From contig JBEIHR010000069.1 of assembly GCA_040381195.1 (NCBI GenBank), positions 1 through 9,876 on the forward strand: a DNA stretch of 9,876 nucleotides. The letters run 5' to 3'. The notes below the pieces were generated by a model. That model saw only the letters and a program-made list of their open reading frames with translations, was not told the origin of the DNA and made no database searches. Below are positions 1 to 5,626 of the stretch, one piece after another. The DNA comes from VGCC01 sp040381195. Lineage in GTDB: Bacteria > Actinomycetota > Actinomycetes > S36-B12. Each line of letters opens with the position of its first letter. Positions within the stretch are counted from its first letter, which is position 1. The position numbers and the translations under genes were made by a program.

Positions 1-50
1 CCGATGACGTGGTGGTGAACGGATCGCGCGCCCAAACTCGCGTCAGGCCC

Positions 51-76
51 TAGGCTCGCGGACGGTACCGAAGGAG
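51..76 (+). promoter_or_regulatory. Possible -10 box and ribosome binding site for the pnt operon
   Basis: TAGGCT at 51-56 fits the actinobacterial -10 form TAnnnT, which would start transcription near 63-64. AAGGAG at 71-76 is a good Shine-Dalgarno sequence 9 nt before the GTG at 86. I see no convincing -35. The rest of 1-85 shows no gene or repeat. The ribosome binding site is clear; the promoter is a guess from one hexamer. Confidence 0.4.
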
Positions 77-85
77 AGGCCCACC

Positions 86-1225
86 GTGAAGATCGTCATC
101 CCCGCGGAGTCGCGCCCGGGTGAGAAGCGGGTGGCGATGGTCCCCTCCGTCGTGAAGAAGTTCACCGCCCTCGGCCTCGACGTCGTCGTCGAATCCGGTG
201 CCGGCACCCAGGCCTTCGCCCCGGATGCCGCCTACGTCGAGGCGGGGGCACGGATCGCCGGTGGTGCCGATTTCGATGGCGAGTTGGGCACCGCGGATGT
301 CGTGGCATCCGTTCGTCCCCTCGATCCGGACCGGGTTCGGCGGATGCGCCGCGGCGGCGTGACCATCTCCTTTCTGTCCCCCGGATCGGACACCGCGACC
401 ATCGCGGCGATGCGCGACGCCGGAGTGACGGGCCTGTCCTTCGATGTCCTCCCGCGTATCTCCCGCGCGCAGAGCATGGATGCGTTGACCTCCCAGGCAC
501 TGGTCACCGGGTATCGCGCCTCCCTGGTGGGTGCGGAGTTACTGCCCAGCTTCTTCCCCCTTTTCATGACCGCCGCGGGCACGATTCAGCCCGCGAAGGT
601 CCTCGTGCTGGGTGCCGGTGTCGCGGGGCTCCAGGCCATCGCCACCGCGAAGCGCCTGGGCGCGAAGGTGTCCGCCTACGACGTCCGCCCTGCGAGTGCT
701 GACGAAGTGAAGTCGATGGGCGCAACGTTCATCACACTGGAACTCGAGGCGCTCGAGGGATCGGGCGGGTACGCCCGGGAGATGACCGAGGAGCGCGCCG
801 CGCGGCAACGCGAACTGCTCGCTCCCCACGTCGCGGAGAGCGACGTCTTGATCACCACGGCGGCCGTCCCCGGACGCCAAGCACCGCTCCTCGTCACCCG
901 TGCGATGGTCGAAGGTATGAAGCCGGGTGCCGTCGTCGTCGACCTCGCGAGTGAGACCGGGGGCAATGTCGAGGGATCCGTTGCGGGGGAGGTCGTGCAT
1001 GTCGGCCAGGTGTCGGTCTGGGGCGGGAAAGACGTCGCCTCCGAGATGCCGGTGCACGCATCCCAGCTGTATGCGATGAACGTCCTCGCATTGCTCGGCC
1101 TCCTGGTCAAGGACGATGCGATCACCGTGGACCTGGAGGACGAGGTCCTCGACGGGTGCGCGGTCGTCTTCAACGGTGACGTCCGCAACGACGCGGCACG
1201 CGCCGCACTGCAGGGAGGTGCCTGA
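86..1225 (+). CDS. pntAA: NAD(P) transhydrogenase subunit alpha part 1 (NAD(H)-binding domain I)
   Basis: This is the peripheral cytoplasmic subunit of the proton-translocating transhydrogenase, which passes hydride from NADH to NADP+ using the proton gradient. The 379 residues match the separate domain-I subunit of three-gene systems such as that of Rhodospirillum rubrum; in the two-gene form the alpha chain is about 510 residues. Visible features are the N-terminal IPAESRPGEKRVAMVP (5-20), the RISRAQSMDALTSQA hydride-transfer loop (124-138, with Arg, Gln and Asp as in R. rubrum), the Rossmann motif LVLGAGVAGLQA (173-184) with acidic Asp199 ending beta-2, as expected for NAD preference, and the closing KPGAVVVDLASETGG (279-293). 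No membrane segment is present. The GTG start at 86 has AAGGAG 9 nt upstream and gives the usual family N-terminus. The stop lies 2 nt before pntAB, so the genes are cotranscribed. Confidence 0.96.
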   Translation: MKIVIPAESRPGEKRVAMVPSVVKKFTALGLDVVVESGAGTQAFAPDAAYVEAGARIAGGADFDGELGTADVVASVRPLDPDRVRRMRRGGVTISFLSPGSDTATIAAMRDAGVTGLSFDVLPRISRAQSMDALTSQALVTGYRASLVGAELLPSFFPLFMTAAGTIQPAKVLVLGAGVAGLQAIATAKRLGAKVSAYDVRPASADEVKSMGATFITLELEALEGSGGYAREMTEERAARQRELLAPHVAESDVLITTAAVPGRQAPLLVTRAMVEGMKPGAVVVDLASETGGNVEGSVAGEVVHVGQVSVWGGKDVASEMPVHASQLYAMNVLALLGLLVKDDAITVDLEDEVLDGCAVVFNGDVRNDAARAALQGGA

Positions 1226-1227
1226 GC

Positions 1228-1533
1228 ATGGATGGCGTGGCATTGCTGACCATCTTCATTCTGAGCATCTTCGTGGGATTCGAAGTGGTCTCGAAAGTCT
1301 CCACGGTGCTGCACACCCCGCTCATGTCCGGGGCCAACGCGATCCACGGCGTCGTGGTCATGGGCGCGATCATCGTCGCGGGTAAGGCGACGAACGCTCT
1401 CGAGTTGAGTATCGCCCTCGTCGCGGTCCTGCTCGGTGCGATCAACCTCGTCGGTGGATTCGTCGTCACCGATCGCATGCTGGAGATGTTCAAGCCGAAG
1501 AAGGCCACCGGCAAAGAGGGTGGTGCGGCGTGA
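1228..1533 (+). CDS. pntAB: NAD(P) transhydrogenase subunit alpha part 2 (small membrane subunit)
   Basis: This small integral membrane subunit forms part of proton-channel domain II of transhydrogenase. Its 101 residues hold three hydrophobic helices (about 4-23, 36-53 and 60-81), joined by the conserved segment TPLMSGANAIHGVV (30-43), and end in a short charged tail. The size and three-helix layout match PntAB of split-alpha systems. The start ATG at 1228 has GGGAGGTG at 1213-1220 overlapping the end of pntAA. The last four bases, GTGA, overlap the start of pntB, which suggests translational coupling and fixed stoichiometry. PntAB is likely to be inactive without its two neighbours. Confidence 0.95.
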   Translation: MDGVALLTIFILSIFVGFEVVSKVSTVLHTPLMSGANAIHGVVVMGAIIVAGKATNALELSIALVAVLLGAINLVGGFVVTDRMLEMFKPKKATGKEGGAA

Positions 1534-2918
1534 GCGAGGTCCACACCGACCCCATCTGGGTCCAACTCGCGTACCTCGTCGCCGCGGTGCTGTTCATCAT
1601 CGCGCTTAAGAGCATGTCGTCACCGCGCACCGCACGCTCGGGTGTCCTCATCGGCGCGACCGGTGCACTGCTCGCCACCGTGGTCCTTTTCTTCAGCGGC
1701 ATTGAGTTGCTCAACCTCGGATTGATCCTGGGATTCCTGGCCGTCGGTTCGATCATTGGCTGGGTCGCCGCCCGCAGGGTGAAGATGACCGCGATGCCGC
1801 AGCTGGTCGCTTTGTTCAACGGTGTCGGTGGCGGTGCCGCGGCCCTCATCGCCGTCGTCGAATACTTCGAGGTTGGATCGAGTGACCTGCTGTTCCTGAT
1901 CTTCACCGTGGCCACCGTGATCGTCGGATCGATCGCCTTCAGTGGTTCCATCGTCACGTTCCTGAAACTGCAGGAGTTGATGACCACCCGGCCGGTGATC
2001 ATCCCGTTGGGCAAGTGGGTCACGATCCTCATCGCTGTCGGAACCCTGCTGGCGGGTATCTCCCTCGTCGTTCAGCCGCAGGACTGGCTCCTCGTCCTGC
2101 TCCTCGTGCTCTCCCTGATCTTCGGGGTGCTGTTCGTTCTGCCCGTGGGCGGCGCGGACGTCCCCATCGTCATCTCGCTGCTCAATGCGCTCACCGGTTT
2201 GGCGGTCGCAGCGTCGGGCTACGTCCTCGACAACGTGCTGCTGCTCATCGCGGGCACACTCGTGGGTGCCTCGGGCACCCTGCTCACCAACTTGATGGCG
2301 AAGGCGATGGGTCGCCCGCTCACGTCCACCCTGTTCGGCGCGTTCTCCGGCACGACGGCGGGCAGCACCTCAGCGGGCAGTGATCGCCCGGTGCGTTCTG
2401 CATCGCCGAACGACGTTGCGATCATGCTGGGTTTCGCCTCCAAGGTGATCCTCGTGCCCGGCTACGGCCTCGCGGTGGCGCAAGCGCAGAGCACATTGCG
2501 GGAACTCGCCGACCTGTTGACCGAGAAGGGGATCGAAGTCGACTACGCCATCCATCCCGTCGCCGGCCGCATGCCCGGTCACATGAACGTCCTGCTCGCG
2601 GAGGCGAACGTGCCCTACGAGCAACTCAAGGAGATGGATGAGATCAACCCCGAGTTCTCGTCCACCGATGTCGTGCTCGTGGTCGGCGCGAATGACGTCG
2701 TGAATCCGGCCGCTCGCACAGACAAGAGTGCACCGATCTACGGGATGCCGATTCTCAACGTCGATCAAGCGCAACAGGTGGTCTTCCTGAAGCGCTCGAT
2801 GCGCCCAGGATTCGCAGGCATCGAGAATGAGATTCTCTACGATCCGAAGACGACCCTGCTGTTCGGTGATGCGAAGGATTCGCTCACGAAGGTCGTTGCG
2901 GCGCTGAAGACCGTCTAG
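1530..2918 (+). CDS. pntB: NAD(P) transhydrogenase subunit beta (membrane domain plus NADP(H)-binding domain III)
   Basis: The beta subunit carries the rest of the proton channel and the NADP(H) site. Of its 462 residues, a normal length, about 10-260 form a series of hydrophobic helices. These include FNGVGGGAAALIAVVEY (96-112), the usual His-to-Asn-type channel helix region, and ISLLNALTGLAVAASGY (215-231). Domain III follows: VPGYGLAVAQAQ (309-320), HPVAGRMPGHMNVLLAEANV (342-361), GANDVVNPAA (386-395) with the conserved NADP-binding Asp, IYGMPILNVDQAQQVVFLKR (403-422) and LLFGDAK (443-449). The GTG start overlaps the pntAB stop by 4 nt. Its TAG stop sits inside CTAG at 2915-2918, which is also the stop of the convergent upp gene. 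No terminator can therefore lie between the two coding regions. Confidence 0.97.
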   Translation: MSEVHTDPIWVQLAYLVAAVLFIIALKSMSSPRTARSGVLIGATGALLATVVLFFSGIELLNLGLILGFLAVGSIIGWVAARRVKMTAMPQLVALFNGVGGGAAALIAVVEYFEVGSSDLLFLIFTVATVIVGSIAFSGSIVTFLKLQELMTTRPVIIPLGKWVTILIAVGTLLAGISLVVQPQDWLLVLLLVLSLIFGVLFVLPVGGADVPIVISLLNALTGLAVAASGYVLDNVLLLIAGTLVGASGTLLTNLMAKAMGRPLTSTLFGAFSGTTAGSTSAGSDRPVRSASPNDVAIMLGFASKVILVPGYGLAVAQAQSTLRELADLLTEKGIEVDYAIHPVAGRMPGHMNVLLAEANVPYEQLKEMDEINPEFSSTDVVLVVGANDVVNPAARTDKSAPIYGMPILNVDQAQQVVFLKRSMRPGFAGIENEILYDPKTTLLFGDAKDSLTKVVAALKTV

Positions 2919-3553
2919 ACGGACCCGTAGAGCCGGTCCCCGGCGTCACCGAGACCCGGGACGATGTAGCCCTTCTCGTTCAGTCGTTCATCAAGTGCCG
3001 CGGTCACCACGGTGACTCTGGCGTCGGACTTCCCGTAGACCTCTTCGAGTCTGGCCAGCCCCTCGGGTGCGGCGAGCAGACAGATTGCCGTGACGTCCTT
3101 CGCCCCGCGTTCGAGCAGGATGTCGATCGCGGCCACCAGGGTTCCGCCCGTGGCGAGCATTGGATCGAGGACGAAGACCTGCCGGTTGTGCATGTCGTGG
3201 GGGAGACGATCGGCGTAGATCGATGCGCGCAGTGATTCTTCGTCGCGCACGAGTCCGAGGAACCCGACCTCGGCCGTGGGCATCAGCTTGACCATGCCGT
3301 TGAGCATGCCCAGCCCGGCGCGCAGGATCGGCACCACAAGTGGCTTGGGTTCGGCCAACTCGACACCCGTCGTGGGGGCGACCGGGGTGACGATGTTCAC
3401 GGGATGAACGGTCAGATTGTCGGTCGCTTCGTAGGCCAGGAGGGTGACCAGCTCCTCGGCGAGCAGCCGGAAGGTCGCCGACGAGGTTTCCTCCCGACGA
3501 AGCCTGGTCAACTTGTGGGCGACGAGCGGATGGTCGACGACGAGCGTGCGCAT
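2915..3553 (-). CDS. upp: Uracil phosphoribosyltransferase
   Basis: This cytosolic pyrimidine-salvage enzyme converts uracil and PRPP to UMP and pyrophosphate. Its 212 residues match the family length of about 208-210. The PRPP-binding loop is VFVLDPMLATGGTL (126-139), VPILRAGLGML (74-84) is the conserved flexible-loop region, and the uracil pocket is GYIVPGLGDAGDRLYG (195-210) near the C-terminus. The ATG at 3553 has no Shine-Dalgarno sequence. Instead TACTGT lies exactly 7 nt upstream on the same strand, so the mRNA is probably leaderless and the start is well placed. It is divergent from the tadA-associated gene and convergent with pntB. Confidence 0.97.
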   Translation of the reverse strand: MRTLVVDHPLVAHKLTRLRREETSSATFRLLAEELVTLLAYEATDNLTVHPVNIVTPVAPTTGVELAEPKPLVVPILRAGLGMLNGMVKLMPTAEVGFLGLVRDEESLRASIYADRLPHDMHNRQVFVLDPMLATGGTLVAAIDILLERGAKDVTAICLLAAPEGLARLEEVYGKSDARVTVVTAALDERLNEKGYIVPGLGDAGDRLYGSV

Positions 3554-3560
3554 GCCGGCA

Positions 3561-3566
3561 ACAGTA
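3561..3566 (-). promoter_or_regulatory. Putative -10 box of a leaderless upp transcript
   Basis: On the minus strand the hexamer reads TACTGT (TAnnnT form) and is followed by 7 nt (TGCCGGC) and then the upp ATG. Transcription would begin at or beside the start codon. No clear -35 is visible 16-18 nt upstream. Confidence 0.55.
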
Positions 3567-3611
3567 GCCGCCTGGTGGCGACAGGGGGAACGTTCATGCC
3601 ACGATCAGCCC

Positions 3612-4100
3612 GTGGCCGCACACGCAGTGACACCCGAGGACGTCGACGTCAGCATGGTGTTCTACCGGGAAGAGGGACGGTGGAACGTCGCTGCCCTGCC
3701 GGCCCGGGGTTCGACGACCATGGAGAACCTGCTCGATGCGGTGCGCAGGTTTCCCGGTGAGGGCGGCGTCATGGGCGTGGTCGCCGTCGGTGACGAGTTC
3801 TTCGTGATCGTTCGCGAATCAGGCCAGGGACGCCGACTCATGGTGAGCGACGGTGCGAGCACCCTCGACTGGAGTCTCGCCGATGAGGCCGCGACACTGA
3901 TCGGGTTCGACGAGGACGACCCCGAAGAGTACGAGCCGATCGGTGATGTGGGGCTCCTCGCGGACTTCGGTGTGAGTGCCGACGACATCGTCGCCATCTG
4001 CCAGGACGAGGACCTCTACCCCGACGAGCAACTGGCGGCGATCGCACAACGTCTGGGTTTCGAGGACCAGTGGCAGTCCGCTCTCGATGATGCCCGGTGA
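3612..4100 (+). CDS. tRNA adenosine deaminase-associated protein (TIGR03941-like)
   Basis: This is a 162-residue acidic protein of a family found almost only in actinobacteria and encoded next to tadA; its molecular role is not established. The body begins MVFYREEGRWNVAAL, then FPGEGGVMGVVAVGDEFFVIVRE, and ends with an Asp/Glu-rich stretch (GFDEDDPEEYEPIGD) and a helical tail DLYPDEQLAAIAQRLGFEDQ. The reading frame stays open back to 3444, but that part is antisense to upp and reads as shadow. I chose GTG at 3612 because it gives the short N-terminal lead typical of the family. GTG 3627 and ATG 3654 (GAGGA 13 nt upstream) remain possible. The last four bases, GTGA, start tadA, so the two are probably translationally coupled. 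No membrane segment, signal peptide or catalytic motif is seen. Confidence 0.8.
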   Translation: MAAHAVTPEDVDVSMVFYREEGRWNVAALPARGSTTMENLLDAVRRFPGEGGVMGVVAVGDEFFVIVRESGQGRRLMVSDGASTLDWSLADEAATLIGFDEDDPEEYEPIGDVGLLADFGVSADDIVAICQDEDLYPDEQLAAIAQRLGFEDQWQSALDDAR

Positions 4101-4552
4101 CTCCCGATCACCACGCATTCATGGCGCGCGCGATGGAGTTGGCGCGCGAGGCGGGCGCCGCAGGCGATGTTCCGATCGGTGCCGTCGTAGTTGACGCGTC
4201 CGGGACCATCATCGGTGAGGGCAGTAATCGTCGCGAGCGGGACAGTGATCCCACTGCGCATGCCGAGATCCTGGCCCTCCGCGCAGCCGCAGCACATCGT
4301 GGTGACTGGAGACTCTCCGACTGCACGATGTACGTGACATTGGAGCCGTGTCCGATGTGCGCCGGCGCCTGTGCGATGTCTCGGCTGGGTGTACTGGTGA
4401 TCGGGGCATGGAATGAGGAGTACGGAGCTGTGGGCTCACGGTGGGATCTCGTACGGGATCCCCGGCTGGGTCACAGCGTGGAAGTCATCAGCGGTATCGA
4501 CGCAGACGCCTGCGGCGCCCTCGTGCGCGACTTCCTCGGAAGCCGCCGTTAG
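4097..4552 (+). CDS. tadA: tRNA-specific adenosine-34 deaminase
   Basis: TadA deaminates A34 to inosine in the anticodon wobble position, classically of tRNA-Arg(ACG), so that one tRNA reads CGU, CGC and CGA. The 151 residues show the full zinc deaminase core: VPIGAVVVD (25-33), TAHAEILAL (54-62) with zinc ligand His55 and catalytic Glu57, and TLEPCPMCAGA (81-91) with zinc ligands Cys85 and Cys88. The downstream family block is GAWNEEYGAVGSRWDLVRD (103-121), where many relatives carry a D/E-x-K-T-G form, and the usual NH of the substrate loop reads GH (125-126). All catalytic residues are intact. Its GTG start lies inside the stop of the upstream associated gene. A cytosine or guanine deaminase is a less likely alternative given the PCPMCAGA motif and the neighbour. 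Confidence 0.95.
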   Translation: MTPDHHAFMARAMELAREAGAAGDVPIGAVVVDASGTIIGEGSNRRERDSDPTAHAEILALRAAAAHRGDWRLSDCTMYVTLEPCPMCAGACAMSRLGVLVIGAWNEEYGAVGSRWDLVRDPRLGHSVEVISGIDADACGALVRDFLGSRR

Positions 4553-4562
4553 CCAACGCGGG

Positions 4563-4590
4563 TACAGTGCTGTGGCGCGAGGCGGGGAGG
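4563..4590 (+). promoter_or_regulatory. Possible -10 box and Shine-Dalgarno of the LytR_C-domain gene
   Basis: TACAGT at 4563-4568 has the TAnnnT form and would start transcription near 4575. GGGGAGG at 4584-4590 lies 4 nt before the ATG at 4595. The 42-nt gap after tadA fits either an own promoter or read-through from tadA. No -35 is recognised. Confidence 0.4.
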
Positions 4591-4594
4591 TGAC

Positions 4595-5182
4595 ATGACC
4601 GGTTTGCAGCCGCTAGGAAGGCGTCGGCGCGAACGCCCACTGTGGTTGACCGTCGCGCTCCTGATCGTCGCGATGGCCGTGGTCTTCGGACTCGGCTTCG
4701 GGGTCGCCACCCTGATCCGCGGGGATTCGTTGCCACTGACCGCGAGCCCCACCACATCACCGTCACCGTCGCCGAGCCCGTGCATCACCACGATGGTCAC
4801 ACCCGCGCAGGAACTGCCCATCAAGGACGATGTCATCCTCAACATCTACAACTCGACCAAGAAGAAGGGTCTTGCCGCGCAGGTGGCACTGGACTTCAAG
4901 CGCGAGGGATTCCGGATCAACAAGATCGAGAACGATCCGCGCGATGCCCGGATCCAGGGTGTCGCGGAGATCCGGTTCGGTCCGAACGCGGCGGACGCCG
5001 CGAAGCTCGTCGAGTACTACCTCGCGGGAGCCACCATGGTGGAACTTGATCGCGCAAGTGACCGTGTGGATGTGGCCGTGGGTCGCGGGTACACGCAACT
5101 CGCGGATGGTGGTGCGGTCGCGGCAGCGCTCGCCACGCCCACACCGCAGCTCTCCGGCCCGGGGTGCCCGCAGGAGGAGTAG
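4595..5182 (+). CDS. Membrane-anchored protein with LytR C-terminal (LytR_C-like) domain
   Basis: This is a 195-residue protein with a basic cytoplasmic start (RRRRER, 9-14), one transmembrane helix at about 16-40, a Ser/Pro/Thr linker (51-62) and an extracytoplasmic domain at about 76-170. The domain has the LytR_C pattern: LNIYNSTKKKGLAAQVALDF (82-101), then GFRINKIENDP (105-115), IRFGPNAADAAKLVEYYLAG (126-145) and VDVAVGRGY (158-166). The catalytic LCP domain that often accompanies LytR_C is absent, so this is a stand-alone form common in actinobacteria and of unknown function. A cell-envelope role is an inference only. The only two cysteines, Cys63 and Cys191, flank the domain on the outer side and could form a disulfide. 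The gene faces the tRNA-Ser genes tail to tail. Confidence 0.85.
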   Translation: MTGLQPLGRRRRERPLWLTVALLIVAMAVVFGLGFGVATLIRGDSLPLTASPTTSPSPSPSPCITTMVTPAQELPIKDDVILNIYNSTKKKGLAAQVALDFKREGFRINKIENDPRDARIQGVAEIRFGPNAADAAKLVEYYLAGATMVELDRASDRVDVAVGRGYTQLADGGAVAAALATPTPQLSGPGCPQEE

Positions 5183-5186
5183 GCAT

Positions 5187-5219
5187 CATCCGAAGAGCCC
5201 CGGGGGAGCTCGACGGATG
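5187..5219. terminator. Two-stage GC-rich hairpin between convergent genes, possible bidirectional terminator
   Basis: CATCCG (5187-5192) pairs with CGGATG (5214-5219). After a 2x2 internal loop, GAGC (5195-5198) pairs with GCTC (5208-5211), and CC pairs with GG around a small G-rich loop. It lies between the end of the LytR_C gene (5182) and the 3' end of the minus-strand tRNA-Ser(CGA) (5222). No T-run follows on either strand, so it would be a non-canonical terminator of the sort described in actinobacteria, or an RNA-processing or decay barrier. Confidence 0.45.
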
Positions 5220-5221
5220 TA

Positions 5222-5311
5222 TGGCGGTGGCGGTGGGATTTGAACCCACGGTGAGGTTGCCCCCACACGCGCTTTCGAGGCGCGCTCCTTTGGCCGCTCG
5301 GACACGCCACC
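5222..5311 (-). tRNA. tRNA-Ser, anticodon CGA (reads UCG)
   Basis: Read on the minus strand, the 7-bp acceptor stem GGTGGCG (5305-5311) pairs perfectly with CGCCACC (5226-5232). The anticodon loop CTCGAAA, between GCGCG-type stems, gives CGA. The long variable arm (around GGGGGCAACC) is the class II hallmark of tRNA-Ser. The T-arm is GTGGG-TTCAAAT-CCCAC, fully paired. The discriminator is G, as expected for serine, and CCA is encoded at 5222-5224. It probably has its own promoter and is not in one transcript with the other tRNA-Ser, because a terminator separates them. Confidence 0.97.
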
Positions 5312-5318
5312 GCGGGAG

Positions 5319-5324
5319 AGGGTA
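5319..5324 (-). promoter_or_regulatory. Putative -10 box of tRNA-Ser(CGA)
   Basis: The minus strand reads TACCCT, 7 nt before the mature tRNA 5' end. The same hexamer at the same distance precedes the neighbouring tRNA-Ser(GGA), which supports both calls. The would-be -35 falls in the terminator stem of the upstream tRNA and is not recognisable. Confidence 0.5.
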
Positions 5325-5330
5325 CAGACG

Positions 5331-5364
5331 GGAAAACGAACGAGGGCGGCTAGGCCGCCCTCGT
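5331..5364 (-). terminator. Intrinsic terminator after tRNA-Ser(GGA)
   Basis: CGAGGGCGGC (5341-5350) and GCCGCCCTCG (5354-5363) form a perfect 10-bp stem, 11 bp with A5340-T5364, with the 3-nt loop TAG. On the minus strand it is followed by the T-rich tail TTCGTTTTCCC, giving a standard Rho-independent terminator. It begins 5 nt past the tRNA discriminator base. Confidence 0.85.
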
Positions 5365-5368
5365 GACG

Positions 5369-5453
5369 CGGAGGATAAGGGATTTGAACCCGTGAGGGGT
5401 TGCCCCCAACACGCTTTCCAAGCGTGCGCCCTAGGCCACTAGGCGAATCCTCC
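5369..5453 (-). tRNA. tRNA-Ser, anticodon GGA (reads UCC and UCU)
   Basis: On the minus strand the acceptor GGAGGAT (5447-5453) pairs perfectly with ATCCTCC (5370-5376). The anticodon loop TTGGAAA in a CACGC/GCGTG stem gives GGA. A long variable arm (TTGGGGGCAACCCCTC region) marks tRNA-Ser, and the discriminator is G. CCA is not encoded (the next bases are CGT), unlike the neighbouring tRNA-Ser(CGA), so a CCA-adding enzyme is needed. The T-stem ACGGG/CCCTT holds one C-T mismatch at its second pair. The other elements look normal, so I take the gene as functional. Confidence 0.95.
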
Positions 5454-5460
5454 GCCGAGG

Positions 5461-5489
5461 AGGGTACCCAGCAGCGCGTACAGTGTTCA
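5461..5489 (-). promoter_or_regulatory. Putative promoter of tRNA-Ser(GGA)
   Basis: On the minus strand, TGAACA (5484-5489, 4 of 6 matches to TTGACA) and TACCCT (5461-5466) are separated by 17 bp. The -10 ends 7 nt before the mature tRNA 5' end at 5453. The -35 shares base 5484 with the -10 of the divergent SRP RNA promoter. Confidence 0.5.
5479..5484 (+). promoter_or_regulatory. Putative -10 box of the SRP RNA gene
   Basis: TACAGT (TAnnnT form) stands about 7 nt before the predicted 5' end of the SRP RNA at about 5491-5492. No -35 is visible near 5456-5461. It overlaps the divergent tRNA-Ser(GGA) promoter. Confidence 0.5.
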
Positions 5490-5490
5490 T

Positions 5491-5581
5491 CGACCCCTCG
5501 CGTGGTGTCACCTCGCTCAACCCCCCCAGGGCCGGAAGGCAGCAAGGGTAGGCGGGCTCTGATAGGTGCGCGGGGGGTCCC
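5491..5581 (+). ncRNA. ffs: Signal recognition particle RNA, small bacterial (4.5S-like) type
   Basis: The RNA binds Ffh and targets membrane and secreted proteins to the translocon. The conserved tip is present: CCCAGGGCCGGAAGGC followed by AGCAAGGGTAGGCGGG, with the GGAA tetraloop at 5534-5537 closed by GCC/GGC and the asymmetric AGCAA loop that Ffh recognises. The ends pair as GACCCCTCGCG (5492-5502) with CGCGGGGGGTC (5569-5579), 11 bp with one G-U. This is the short form without an Alu domain. Its place beside tRNA-Ser and just upstream of dnaX is common in actinobacteria. The ends are estimated from the stem; no T-run terminator follows. Confidence 0.93.
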
Positions 5582-5613
5582 GCATTGCAGATCACGCATG
5601 TCGGAGTCCGCAT

Positions 5614-5619
5614 TAGGGT
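5614..5619 (+). promoter_or_regulatory. Putative -10 box of a leaderless dnaX transcript
   Basis: TAGGGT is followed by 7 nt (GGCGACT) and the dnaX GTG at 5627. No Shine-Dalgarno sequence lies between them. A further -35 is not clear. Read-through from ffs could add a longer dnaX transcript. Confidence 0.5.
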
Positions 5620-5626
5620 GGCGACT

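Noticed and set aside
1..85. Possible end of an upstream gene or an operator before pntAA.
   Set aside because: No convincing reading frame, inverted repeat or terminator was found. The stretch is too short to decide, so only the -10 and ribosome binding site are reported.
539..1243. Long minus-strand open frames opposite pntAA, and similar ones opposite pntB, dnaX and lysC.
   Set aside because: High-GC codon bias leaves antisense frames open; these have low-complexity Arg/His/Asp-rich translations and no start signals, while the plus strand has recognised genes.
3444..3611. Upstream extension of the tadA-associated reading frame to an ATG at 3444.
   Set aside because: It lies antisense to the upp coding region, and its sequence is unlike the family N-terminus. 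GTG 3612 gives the expected short lead.
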